Part shown: piece after piece, positions 51,372-59,738 of the stretch
How positions within the stretch are numbered: the stretch's first letter is position 1
Layout: each line of letters starts with the position of its first letter
From: Pseudomonas japonica
GTDB lineage: Bacteria > Pseudomonadota > Gammaproteobacteria > Pseudomonadales > Pseudomonadaceae
Direction of reading: 5' to 3'
Length of the DNA: 64,000 bases
NCBI RefSeq assembly: GCF_900188455.1
Contig: NZ_FZOL01000016.1
Coordinates: 62,001-126,000 of the forward strand
Notes under the pieces: generated by a model
What the model saw: the letters and a program-made list of their open reading frames with translations, nothing else
Told to the model about the DNA's origin: nothing
Databases searched by the model: none
Translations under genes and position numbers: made by a program

Positions 51372-52589
51372 TCAGGCGCGGCTGGCGTGACGTGCCTCGG
51401 CCTGGCAGGCCGCGGCGGTGAAGAGCACGTCGGTGGACGAGTTCAGCGCGGTTTCCGCCGAGTCCTGCAGGACGCCGATGATGAACCCGACCGCCACCAC
51501 CTGCATGGCGATTTCGCTGGGAATGCCGAACAGGCTGCAGGCCAGCGGGATCAGCAGCAGCGAACCGCCGGCCACGCCGGAAGCGCCACAGGCGCAGACC
51601 GCGGCGACGACGCTGAGCAGCACGGCGGTCGGCAGGTCGACGGCGATGCCCAGGGTGTGCACGGCGGCCAGGGTCAGCACGGTGATGGTGATCGCCGCGC
51701 CGGCCATGTTGATGGTGGCGCCCAGCGGAATCGAGACCGAGTAGGTGTCTTCATGCAGGCCGAGCTTTTCGCTGAGGGCCAGGTTGACCGGAATGTTGGC
51801 CGCCGAGCTGCGGGTGAAGAACGCGGTGATGCCGCTTTCGCGCAGGCACAGCAGGGTCAGCGGGAAGGGATTGCGGCGGATCTTCCACCAGACGATCAGC
51901 GGGTTCATCACCAGGGCGACGAACAGCATGCAACCGATCAGCACCAGCAGCAGGTGCAGGTAGCCGAGCAGGGCGTCGAGGCCGGATTGCGCCAGGGTGG
52001 CGGCGACCAGGCCGAAGATGCCCAGCGGGGCGAAGCGGATCACCACGCGGACGATCAGGGTCACGCCGTTGGACAGGTCGTCGAGCACGGTGCGGGTGGT
52101 GTCGCCGGCATGGCGCACGGCGACGCCGAGGCCGATGGCCCAGGCCAGGATGCCGATGAAGTTGCCTTCGATCAGTGCCTTGACCGGGTTGTCCACCACG
52201 CTCAGCAGCAGGCCCTGGAGCACTTCGCCGATGCCGCCCGGCGCGCTCATCTGCGCGTCGCCGGTGCTCAGTACCAGCTCGGAAGGGAACAGCATGCTCG
52301 CCACCACCGCGACCACCGCCGCGCCGAAGGTGCCGAACAGGTACAGGACGAGGATCGGACGGATGTGGGTTTCCTGGCCGTGCTTGTGGTTGGCGATCGA
52401 GGCCATGACCAGGATGAACACCAGGATCGGCGCCACCGCCTTCAATGCGCTGACGAACAGCTTGCCGACGAAGGCCAGGCTGGCCGCGGCCTGCGGCGCG
52501 ACCAGGGCGAGAACGATACCGGCCACCAGGCCGATGAGGATTTGCAGCACCAGACTGGTGCGGTTGAGCAGTTTCAGAACAGGGATCAT
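51372..52589 (-). CDS. sstT: Serine/threonine:sodium symporter SstT
   Basis: 405-aa DAACS-family transporter with about eight to nine membrane segments. Diagnostic blocks are the serine-rich reentrant loop FFTRSSAANIPVNL, the NMAGAA substrate/sodium motif (ATINMAGAAITITVL) and the CACGASGVAGGSLLLIPLA loop. It imports serine and threonine with sodium in the inner membrane. The length equals that of known SstT. The upstream region (52590-52841) contains a perfect palindrome that could be an operator. Confidence 0.94.
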   Translation of the reverse strand: MIPVLKLLNRTSLVLQILIGLVAGIVLALVAPQAAASLAFVGKLFVSALKAVAPILVFILVMASIANHKHGQETHIRPILVLYLFGTFGAAVVAVVASMLFPSELVLSTGDAQMSAPGGIGEVLQGLLLSVVDNPVKALIEGNFIGILAWAIGLGVAVRHAGDTTRTVLDDLSNGVTLIVRVVIRFAPLGIFGLVAATLAQSGLDALLGYLHLLLVLIGCMLFVALVMNPLIVWWKIRRNPFPLTLLCLRESGITAFFTRSSAANIPVNLALSEKLGLHEDTYSVSIPLGATINMAGAAITITVLTLAAVHTLGIAVDLPTAVLLSVVAAVCACGASGVAGGSLLLIPLACSLFGIPSEIAMQVVAVGFIIGVLQDSAETALNSSTDVLFTAAACQAEARHASRA

Positions 52590-52638
52590 AAGCGGGCTTT
52601 CTCGGTTTTTGTTCGAGGATTCATACGGACGCAGGACG

Positions 52639-52654
52639 GTTTACCGAGGTAAAC
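52639..52654. promoter_or_regulatory. Perfect palindrome upstream of sstT
   Basis: GTTTACC-GA-GGTAAAC, a 7+2+7 perfect inverted repeat 50 bp upstream of the sstT start codon. It has the size of a dimeric repressor site. No regulator is assigned. Confidence 0.4.
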
Positions 52655-52841
52655 GAGCGGCTCGGGCCAGCGTTTAGCCGGCCGGCGTGCGTACGAAAGG
52701 CTTCCGCGGCCATGGCCGTGCGGAAAAAAGGGCGGGACTTTAGCACAGCGCGGCGGCTGTGACCCAGAGTGTCCGCCCGATGGTTAGGCCGGCGTGGATG
52801 GCGCTGTTACCATGCGCGGCTGTTGCGAATCTGGAGTCTGG

Positions 52842-53990
52842 ATGTTCTTGCCCATTCTGTTGCTGGCCGCGGCCGGCTTCACTGTCCTCACCACCGAGTT
52901 CCTGATCGTCGGCCTGTTGCCGGGGATCGCTCGCGATCTTGGCGTCAGCGTGCCCCAGGCCGGCCTGCTGGTGACGATGTTTGCTTTCACCGTGGCCTGC
53001 TTCGGTCCCTTCCTCACCGCCTGGTGCGCGCGCCTGGAGCGCAAGCGCCTGTTCGTCGGGGTGTTGCTGCTGTTCGCCGGCGCCAACGCCCTGGCCGCGC
53101 TGGCGCCGAACTATGCGGTCATGGCCGTGGCGCGCCTGGTCCCGGCCCTCGGCCTGCCGGTGTTCTGGTCACTGGCCAGCGAGACGGCGGTGGACATCGT
53201 CGGCCCGGCCTATGCCGGCCGGGCGATCAGCAAGATCAGCTTCGGCGTGGTCTGCGCCATGGTCTTCGGCATTCCCCTCGGCACCCTGCTCGGCGATGCC
53301 TGGGGCTGGCGCGCGGCCTTCGCCCTGCTGGCCCTGCTGGCGCTGGCCAAGGCGCTGCTGCTCTGGCGCTACCTGCCGCACACGCCGCGGCAGAGCCAGG
53401 TCACCTCGCTGCGCAGCCAGTTCGCCATCCTGCGCAGTCCGCTGCTGCAGGGGCATGTGCTGCTCTCGGTGCTGGTGTTCAGCGGCATGTTCACCGCCTA
53501 CACCTACCTGGCCGACCTGCTGGAGCGCCTGGCCGGTTTCGATGGCGAGCGGGTCGGCTGGTACCTGATGGGCTTCGGCGCGGTCGGCCTGATCGGCAAC
53601 AGCCTTGGCGGCCGTGCGGTGGATCGCCACCCGCTGCTGGCCTCGGCGGCGTTCTGCGCGTTGCTGCTGCTCGCCCTGCTGCTGGTGGTGCCGCTGATCC
53701 ACTCGCCGCTCGGCCTGGTCCTGGCCCTGGCGCTGTGGGGGTGCACCCAGGCGGCGTTGTTCCTGGTCAGCCATGTCCGGGTGATCAAGGCAGCGCCCAC
53801 GGCGCCGGCGTTCGGCGCTTCGCTGAATGTCGCCGGTGGCAATCTCGGCATCGGTCTGGGCGCGGTGATCGGCGGGCGGGTGATCGAGCATCTCGGCCTG
53901 GCCAGCGTTGGTTATGTCGCCGCGCTGCTGATCGGCGTTTCCGTGGGCCTCGCGCTGTGGCTGAGCCGCTTCAGGCCAGCGGCCAGTTGA
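52842..53990 (+). CDS. MFS transporter (DHA1 drug/sugar efflux type)
   Basis: 382-aa major facilitator with twelve predicted helices. It begins MFLPILLLAAAGFTVLTTEF, with the motif A region AWCARLERKRLFVGVLLL between helices 2 and 3 and motif C-like GIPLGTLLGDAWGWRAAF in helix 5. The profile resembles AraJ/YdhP-type exporters; the substrate is unknown. The ATG at 52842 follows a GGAG at suitable distance. Its 3' end overlaps the convergent nhaR by 20 bp, an unusually tight tail-to-tail arrangement. Confidence 0.88.
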   Translation: MFLPILLLAAAGFTVLTTEFLIVGLLPGIARDLGVSVPQAGLLVTMFAFTVACFGPFLTAWCARLERKRLFVGVLLLFAGANALAALAPNYAVMAVARLVPALGLPVFWSLASETAVDIVGPAYAGRAISKISFGVVCAMVFGIPLGTLLGDAWGWRAAFALLALLALAKALLLWRYLPHTPRQSQVTSLRSQFAILRSPLLQGHVLLSVLVFSGMFTAYTYLADLLERLAGFDGERVGWYLMGFGAVGLIGNSLGGRAVDRHPLLASAAFCALLLLALLLVVPLIHSPLGLVLALALWGCTQAALFLVSHVRVIKAAPTAPAFGASLNVAGGNLGIGLGAVIGGRVIEHLGLASVGYVAALLIGVSVGLALWLSRFRPAAS

Positions 53991-54876
53991 ACAACTCGCG
54001 CCGCGCGCCCTCGGTGATCGCCACGATGCCGGGATGCTTGACCTTGCGCTCCACCGAGATGGCGTAGAACGACTCGGTGACCGCGTCGGTCTGTCCGATC
54101 AGCTCGACGTCGTACTGCCGGCAGACCTCCTCGGCGATCACGCTGGGGGCGATGAAGATGCCACTGCCGGCCTTGCCGAAGGCCTGCATCAGCGCGCTGT
54201 CGTCGAACTCGCCGACGATCCGCGGCTGCAGCTGCTGCTCGGCGAACCAGCGCAGCAGACGGTTGCGCACCATGGTTTCCTGGCCGGGAATCAGCAACGG
54301 TGCATGTTGCAGGCAGGCGGGGAAGGGCAGCGGCTGACCCGCGGCGAGCGCCGGGGTGGCGAGGAAGCTGATACCGCATTCGCCGAGCTTCTGGCTGTAG
54401 CCCTTGATATCCAGGTGGCCGGGCATCGGGCTGTCGGAGATCACCAGGTCCAGGCGCTGGATCGCCAGGTCGGCGAGCAGGCGTTCCAGCTTGTCTTCGC
54501 GGCAACTGATGCGCAGCGGCTCGGCCAGTTCCATGGTCGGCGCGATCAGGCGGTAGACGATGGATTTCGGCACCACGTCGGCGACGCCGACGCGAAACAG
54601 CACCTGCTGCTCATTGGGCTGGGCGCGCAGCATGGCCTCCAGCTCGCCACCGATCTGGAACATCTGCTCGGCGTAGGACAGCGCCTGGCGTCCGGTTTCG
54701 GTCAGCTCCAGCTGGCGCCCGACGCGCTGGAACAGCTCGATGCCGTAGGTCTGTTCCAGCAGGCTGATCTGCCCGCTGATGGTCTGTGGGGTCAGGTTCA
54801 GTTGTTCGCAGGCGCGCACGATACTGCCGGTCTTGGCCACGACCCAGAAGTAGTGCATCTGGCGGTAGTTGAGCAT
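53971..54876 (-). CDS. nhaR: LysR-family activator NhaR
   Basis: 301-aa LysR-type regulator. The N-terminal HTH covers about 1-60 (MLNYRQMHYFWVVAKTGSIV, LTPQTISGQISLLEQTYGIE), followed by the effector domain. The sequence pattern (HYFWVVAKTGSI, SGQISLLEQ, LFRVGVADVVPKSIVYRL) is that of NhaR, the sodium-responsive activator. No nhaA antiporter gene is adjacent; only the convergent MFS gene is. The identification is by family signature, and its targets here are not evident. Confidence 0.88.
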   Translation of the reverse strand: MLNYRQMHYFWVVAKTGSIVRACEQLNLTPQTISGQISLLEQTYGIELFQRVGRQLELTETGRQALSYAEQMFQIGGELEAMLRAQPNEQQVLFRVGVADVVPKSIVYRLIAPTMELAEPLRISCREDKLERLLADLAIQRLDLVISDSPMPGHLDIKGYSQKLGECGISFLATPALAAGQPLPFPACLQHAPLLIPGQETMVRNRLLRWFAEQQLQPRIVGEFDDSALMQAFGKAGSGIFIAPSVIAEEVCRQYDVELIGQTDAVTESFYAISVERKVKHPGIVAITEGARRELFNWPLA

Positions 54877-55011
54877 GCTGAGTCTCTATTCGGAAAAACC
54901 GAAGTATACCCGCTGAAAATACGAATTTTTCTGAAGTTTCCCGCTCTCTAGAATGCTCCGTCATTGCGGCGCGACTTTTCCCACGCCGATCCCATTTCCA
55001 GTGAGGACAAC

Positions 55012-55248
55012 ATGCTCTACATCAAATCCATCGGTACCCCCCTGGTCCTGCTGCTCGCCCTGTTCACCATGAGCGGTTGCGAGCAGGCCGAGAAATCCGC
55101 CCAGCAGGTGCTCAACCAGGCCGCCGAGTCGGCCAAGCAGGCCATCGACAAGACCAACGAAGCGGCCCAGCAGGCGCTGAGCGAGGCCGCCGGTTCGCAG
55201 AAAGCGGAAAAAGAAGACCCCAAGGAAGCTGACGGTCAGAAAATCTGA
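55012..55248 (+). CDS. Small lipoprotein
   Basis: 78 aa. The lipoprotein signal LVLLLALFTMSGC ends in the modified cysteine at about residue 22. The mature part is a charged Ala/Gln/Lys helix (EQAEKSAQQVLNQAAESAKQ) likely to form a coiled coil, with an acidic-basic tail. The ATG at 55012 follows GAGGACA; an upstream ATG would hide the signal. It stands 38 bp ahead of the TerC gene on the same strand and may be co-transcribed. Function unknown. Confidence 0.8.
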   Translation: MLYIKSIGTPLVLLLALFTMSGCEQAEKSAQQVLNQAAESAKQAIDKTNEAAQQALSEAAGSQKAEKEDPKEADGQKI

Positions 55249-55286
55249 CCTACTTTTTCAATAATCGACAAATCAGGACCTGATTC

Positions 55287-56036
55287 ATGGAATACCTGCT
55301 GGAACTCGCTGCAAGCCCTACCGCCTGGGTCGCCCTGGCCACCCTGGTGGCCATGGAGATCGTCCTTGGTATCGACAACCTGATCTTCATCTCGATCCTC
55401 ACCAACAAGCTGCCCGTGGAGTTCCGCTCCAAGGCTCGCCGCATCGGCATCAGCATGGCGCTGGTGATGCGTCTGGCGCTGCTCAGCACCGTGGCCTGGA
55501 TCGTCCAGCTCACAGAGCCGGTGATCGACATCCTCGGCAAGAGCTTCTCGTGGAAGGACATGATCCTCATCGCCGGTGGTCTGTTCCTGCTGTGGAAAGC
55601 CACCAAGGAAATCCATGAAAGCGTGGACCCGCGCGCCAAGGAAGAATCCGCCGCGTCGTCTACCATTACCCTGGGTTTCGCGGCGGCCATTGGCCAGATC
55701 CTGCTGCTCGACATCGTCTTTTCCATCGACAGCATCATCACCGCGGTGGGCATGACCGAGCACCTGCCGATCATGATCATCGCCGTGATCAGTGCCGTGA
55801 TCGTGATGCTGGTGGCGGCCGACCCGCTGGCCAGGTTCATCAATGACAACCCGACTGTGGTGATGCTGGCCCTGGGCTTCCTGATCATGATCGGCATGAC
55901 CCTGATCGCCGAAGGCTTCGGTGCCCACGTACCGAAAGGCTATGTGTATGCGGCGATGGCGTTCTCCACCGCGATCGAGGTGCTGAACATCCTCTCGCGC
56001 AAGGCCCGGCAGCGCCGTGAGGTCGCCGAGGGCTGA
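55287..56036 (+). CDS. TerC-family integral membrane protein
   Basis: 249-aa inner-membrane protein of the TerC/YoaE family, with seven or so helices and the two paired acidic motifs EIVLGIDNLIFISIL and DIVFSIDSIITAVGM that define the family and probably bind or move metal ions. There is no CBS or CorC extension. Members have been tied to tellurite resistance and to metal supply during membrane protein secretion, but no specific role is certain here. A strong terminator lies 30 bp downstream, and the inverted-repeat/intron element follows. Confidence 0.9.
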   Translation: MEYLLELAASPTAWVALATLVAMEIVLGIDNLIFISILTNKLPVEFRSKARRIGISMALVMRLALLSTVAWIVQLTEPVIDILGKSFSWKDMILIAGGLFLLWKATKEIHESVDPRAKEESAASSTITLGFAAAIGQILLLDIVFSIDSIITAVGMTEHLPIMIIAVISAVIVMLVAADPLARFINDNPTVVMLALGFLIMIGMTLIAEGFGAHVPKGYVYAAMAFSTAIEVLNILSRKARQRREVAEG

Positions 56037-56065
56037 TCAAAAGGATTCTGTTGCGTGCTGTAGTT

Positions 56066-56094
56066 GGGGGCTCCGTGTGGAGCCCCCTTTTTTT
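56066..56094 (+). terminator. Rho-independent terminator of the TerC gene
   Basis: GGGGGCTCC-GTGT-GGAGCCCCC stem followed by TTTTTTT (56088-56094). Confidence 0.95.
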
Positions 56095-56178
56095 GGCGGT
56101 GGCGGTGGCGGTGTCGCGAGCTTATCCATTGCGGGCGGTGATGCCGCCGGCCCCTTCCGCCTCTACGGCGGGTCCATT

Positions 56179-58007
56179 GTGCGCCCGGCATGGGCGCCAT
56201 CCTAGGGGTGAAAGTCCCCTCGTGAGCTGGCCACAGTGAGCGAAGCGCAACTGCAGGAGGGCGACCGACTGTGGGGAGGAAGCGTGGAGCATAAACCTCG
56301 AGCCGAGGTACACGAATCGCATTCGAGGCGGATCCGGTCAGGGCGAGCAGCCAATGTCCTGCGAAGCCGTTGTGGCCTAGAGGCCGGATACGTAAATGCG
56401 GCGGTTGTGAGGTGAAGGATGGTGTTCTTACCCGGGGAGATCTCGCCTCATGTCTGAAAGGACGACGGTGTGAACCGGAGCGAGAAGTCAGCAGAGGCCA
56501 TAGTAGCCACGAGGTTGTGGTGAAGGGCCGAACGAGAAGGAAAGTGGTTCGACATGACGATACAACAGGCCCCGCAACAGATGTCCGGTGAGCCGGAGCG
56601 GGAGGCAATGGCGAAGGGTGAATCCCCAAGCCACGCCTCCAGCGTTGAAGCCAGTTGTCCGCGTCCTGACCCGAGCCCTACAGGTCCGAGGCTGCTGGAA
56701 GCAGCGCTCGACAGAGGAAATCTACTGCTTGCCCTCAAGCAGGTGCGGTCGAACAAAGGTGTTGCCGGTGTAGACGGTCTGACGATCGACGAGACAGTGC
56801 AGCACCTGAAAACGACGTGGCCAGCAATACGAGCCCAGCTTCTGGCGGGTGACTATCGGCCGGCGCCTGTGCGCAGGGTGCTTATTCCCAAACCTGGCGG
56901 AGGCGAGCGCAAGCTCGGCATTCCTACGGTCACGGACAGACTCATCCAACAAGCGTTGTTGCAGGTACTCCAGCCATTGCTGGATCCCGGTTTCAGCGAT
57001 CACAGCTATGGATTTCGCCCCGGACGCAGCGCCCAGCAAGCGGTTCTAGCAGCGCAGCAGCATATCCACTCGGGGCGTCAGGTCGTGGTAGATGTCGATC
57101 TGGAGCAATTCTTCGACTGTGTGAACCACGACCTGCTGATCGCCCGGCTGGGCAAGAAGGTGAGTGATCGGCGCGTCCTGCGTTTGATCAGGGCCTACTT
57201 GAACTGCGGGGCACTGATCGGGCAGGACATAGTCGTCAGCAGGCAGGGGACACCGCAAGGTGGCCCGCTTTCACCTTTGCTGGCGAATGTGGTGTTGGAT
57301 GAGGTGGACAAGGCACTTGAGAAACGAGGTCACTGTTTTGTCAGATACGCAGACGACTGCAACGTTTACGTTCGCAGCCCCAAAGCCGGCCAGCGGGTGA
57401 TGGCAGTGCTCCGACGCCTCTACAGCCGTCTTGGGTTGCGCGTGAACGAAAGCAAGAGTGCGGTCGCCAGCGCATTTGGCCGGAAATTTCTCGGGTATGG
57501 CTTCTGGCTCACTCCTGACGGAAAGATACGGAGATGGGTCGCAAGCAAGGCCATACAGGCCTTCAAACAACGAATCCGGAAACTGACAGCGCGTAATAGC
57601 GGACGGAGTCTGGAGCAGGTGATCGAAGGACTGAGGCCTTATCTACGGGGTTGGAAAGCGTACTTCTGCCTGTCGCAAACCACAGCGATGTGGAAGCGAC
57701 TGGATGGCTGGATACGCCGACGACTCAGGGCCTTGCAACTCAAGCAGTGGAGAACCGGCAAAACTACCTACCGCGAATTGCGCAAGCTAGGGGCGCCCCC
57801 TGAGCGCGCGGCACAAATCGCGGCTGATAGCCACCGTATCTGGCACAACAGTGCTGGTTTCATTCATGGAGTCTTTACGGTGGCATGGTTTGACCGGTTG
57901 GGGCTTCCCAGGCTCTGTTGATCTGGAGTTCTCGAACCGCCCGGTGCGGACCCGCATGCCGGGTGGTGTGGCAGGGGCGCGGCCAGATGGTCGCCCCCTA
58001 TGCCGAT
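56179..58007 (+). mobile_element. Group II intron (complete)
   Basis: The 5' end is GTGCG (56179-56183), followed by about 370 bp of structured domain I-IV sequence and the reverse transcriptase gene. Domain V starts near 57934 (GAACCGCCCGGTGCGG, CCGCATGCCGGGTGGT). Domain VI is GGCAGGGGCG / CGCCCCCTATGCC with a bulged A at 58000, seven bases before the 3' end CCGAT at 58007. Both borders are confirmed by the inverted copy at 58505-58604, in which GGGTCCATT is joined directly to TTGTCTTAGC. The insertion point lies seven bases after the small hairpin CCGCC-TCTAC-GGCGG. Confidence 0.9.
56554..57921 (+). CDS. ltrA: Group II intron reverse transcriptase/maturase
   Basis: 455-aa intron-encoded protein. 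RT blocks run from VRSNKGVAGVDGLTID and KLGIPTVTDRLIQQALLQVL through YGFRPGRSAQQAV, VDVDLEQFFDCVNHDLL, QGTPQGGPLSPLLANV and the active site YADD (265-268) to FLGYGFWL. The maturase X domain follows (LRPYLRGWKAYFCLSQT, RRLRALQLKQWR). No HNH endonuclease domain follows; the protein ends soon after the X/DNA-binding part (HNSAGFIHGVFTV). It promotes intron splicing and retrohoming. AAGGAAAG lies nine bases upstream of the ATG. The frame is intact, so the element may be active. Confidence 0.93.
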   Translation: MTIQQAPQQMSGEPEREAMAKGESPSHASSVEASCPRPDPSPTGPRLLEAALDRGNLLLALKQVRSNKGVAGVDGLTIDETVQHLKTTWPAIRAQLLAGDYRPAPVRRVLIPKPGGGERKLGIPTVTDRLIQQALLQVLQPLLDPGFSDHSYGFRPGRSAQQAVLAAQQHIHSGRQVVVDVDLEQFFDCVNHDLLIARLGKKVSDRRVLRLIRAYLNCGALIGQDIVVSRQGTPQGGPLSPLLANVVLDEVDKALEKRGHCFVRYADDCNVYVRSPKAGQRVMAVLRRLYSRLGLRVNESKSAVASAFGRKFLGYGFWLTPDGKIRRWVASKAIQAFKQRIRKLTARNSGRSLEQVIEGLRPYLRGWKAYFCLSQTTAMWKRLDGWIRRRLRALQLKQWRTGKTTYRELRKLGAPPERAAQIAADSHRIWHNSAGFIHGVFTVAWFDRLGLPRLC

Positions 58008-58667
58008 TTGTCTTGGCAAAAATGGACGAAAACCGCTTGCTCCTGCATCCGGCCCTACGCTGCGCTCCGGGTCCCCTCACTCCGGCGCCTGCCAGGGCTC
58101 CGCGGCCTACGACTTGCTACGCAAGTCTTCACCTCGCGTCTTCGGCTACGCCGAAGGTGCTGCGCACAGCCCCGGCAGACACCTCCGTTCGGCCTCCTGA
58201 CGTCGCGAGTTACGGGTGGCGACACGACGAACTCATCTTCGAAAACAACATCGGCATCGGTAATCCGATACACGCCATCTGCTTTCGCTCTTGCTCTTGC
58301 TCTGCGTGCGCGTACGTTCAGACGCAGCCAATTGCGACTTCAGCCGGCCGAGTGGAGGTGTCTGGAGGGGGCAGGTGCGTAGCACCCTTCGGCGTGAGCC
58401 GAAGACGCGAGGTGAAGACTTGCGCAGCAAGTCGTAGGCCGCGGAGCCCCCGCAAGGCACCGGAAGGAGGGGACCCGAAGCGAAGCGTAGGGCCGGCTGT
58501 GGGAGCGGGCGGTTTTCGTCCATTTTGCTAAGACAAAATGGACCCGCCGTAGAGGCGGAAGGGGCCGGTGGCGTCACCGCCCGCAATGGATAAGCTCGCG
58601 ACAGCGCCACCCGCCACTCGACCCCCTGCAACCCCGAAATTCCGTGCTCGATATTCTTGACGAATGC

Positions 58668-58853
58668 TCAGTGCGCGTTGGCGTGGCGACGCCCCGGGCG
58701 CCGATGGACCGGCGCCGCGGCCTTGGCCTGCGGGTGTGGATCCTGGTGGTGCAGATGATGGCGGCGGGCAATGCGCAGCACGCCCCACAGCATGGCGGCG
58801 GCCACGCTCAGCCAGGCTGCGATCAGCATGAAGATAGCCATGGTCAGGCTCAT
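58668..58853 (-). CDS. Small membrane protein with His-rich tail
   Basis: 61 aa: one membrane helix (LTMAIFMLIAAWLSVAAAML) followed by a basic, histidine-rich cytoplasmic or periplasmic tail (RRHHLHHQDPHPQ, ending HANAH). The start ATG at 58853 has a perfect AAGGAGG six bases upstream, the best evidence that it is translated. The histidines could bind metal ions, but that is conjecture. No family recognised. Confidence 0.6.
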   Translation of the reverse strand: MSLTMAIFMLIAAWLSVAAAMLWGVLRIARRHHLHHQDPHPQAKAAAPVHRRPGRRHANAH

Positions 58854-59064
58854 GAGTGCCTCCTTCTTCAGTACAGGCGGGACCTGTAACTCAGACACCC
58901 CTTCAGTCTATATGCTCGTTCATTTCAAGGTATTGACCGATGGTCCAGCGCTCAGAACGCTTTGTTCCAAGCCTGCGGCGGGCTATACCGATGCCGTCCG
59001 TCGGCCTATGATCGCCGCTCGAGGCCGGGCGCTGTCTGCCTGGCAACCGTTCAAGCGAGGACCC

Positions 59065-59724
59065 ATGCCGATCCTTTGTGCAACACCGCGCCGCCTGCTG
59101 CTGGCCTGCCTCCTGGCCGCCAGCCTGGGCGGTTGCGCCAGCCAGCCGCCGGCCGAACTCAAGCAACTGCCGCAACGTGTCGAACTCAGCGCGGTGCCGT
59201 TCTTCCGCGGCAATGCCAACCAGAGCGCGCCGATGGCACTGGCGGCGATTCTCTCGCAGCAGGGCGTGCGCATCACCCCAGGGCTGCTGAACCTGCCGAC
59301 GCAACCGGAAAAGCTCGCGGACGCGGTGCAGCTTTCGGCACGCCAGTACGGCATGGTGGTGTATCCGCTGGACGGCAGCCTGCCGGCCCTGCTCGGCCAG
59401 GTGGCCGCGGGGTATCCGGTACTGCTGCGCTATCAGGAAGGCTCGGCGTTCTGGAGCGAGCCACGCTATGCCCTGCTGGTCGGCTACGACCGCTACAAGC
59501 AACGGGTGCTGCTGCGCGCCGGCAACAGTCGGCGGATGCTGATGGACTTCGACTCGTTCGAATCGGCGTGGAAGAAGGAAGGCGCATGGGCGGTGCTGGT
59601 CCAGCAACCGAAGCAGCTGCCGGCCCGGGTGGACCGCCAGCGCTGGCTCAAGGCGGCCAATGATCTGGCCCAGGCGGGCCAGGAACAGGCCGCGCGGCAG
59701 GCCGTCGACGCCATCGGGCGCTGA
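59065..59724 (+). CDS. Lipoprotein resembling a C39-like peptidase without catalytic residues
   Basis: 219-aa lipoprotein, lipobox LGGC with acylated C24. The body follows the C39 papain-like layout (VELSAVPFFRGNANQSAPMA, LLGQVAAGYPVLLRYQ, RYALLVGYDRYKQRVLLRAG). The usual QCGP nucleophile is replaced by QSAP (S54), and the expected histidine before the LVGYD strand is replaced by tyrosine. A short TPR-like helix pair ends the protein (WLKAANDLAQAGQEQAARQA). It may thus be a scaffold or binding protein rather than a protease. GAGG precedes the ATG. The 211-bp upstream gap shows no other feature. Confidence 0.75.
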   Translation: MPILCATPRRLLLACLLAASLGGCASQPPAELKQLPQRVELSAVPFFRGNANQSAPMALAAILSQQGVRITPGLLNLPTQPEKLADAVQLSARQYGMVVYPLDGSLPALLGQVAAGYPVLLRYQEGSAFWSEPRYALLVGYDRYKQRVLLRAGNSRRMLMDFDSFESAWKKEGAWAVLVQQPKQLPARVDRQRWLKAANDLAQAGQEQAARQAVDAIGR

Positions 59725-59738
59725 CGGCCTGGTGGTGC

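Larger units (their letters stand above)
56097..58616. repeat. Long imperfect inverted repeat, left arm split by a group II intron
   Basis: Left arm: about 56097-56178 continuing at 58008 to about 58215 after the intron. Right arm, on the opposite strand: 58616 back to about 58345. Shared stretches include GAGCTTATCCATTGCGGGCG, CCGGCCCCTTCCGCCTCTAC, GGTCCATTTTGTCTT, ATGGACGAAAACCGC, CGGCCTACGACTTGCT and CACCTCGCGTCTTCGGCT. The arms are about 280 bp each, differ at scattered positions, and enclose a unique centre of about 130 bp. No convincing coding sequence lies in the 660-bp stretch 58008-58667. The element looks like a non-autonomous repeat that inserted twice in opposite orientation, or a single large palindrome. 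Confidence 0.75.

Noticed and set aside
56554..57921. Reverse transcriptase as part of a retron or diversity-generating retroelement.
   Set aside because: It is flanked by group II intron ends (GTGCG, domain V/VI) and has a maturase X domain. No msr/msd and no template/variable repeat are visible.
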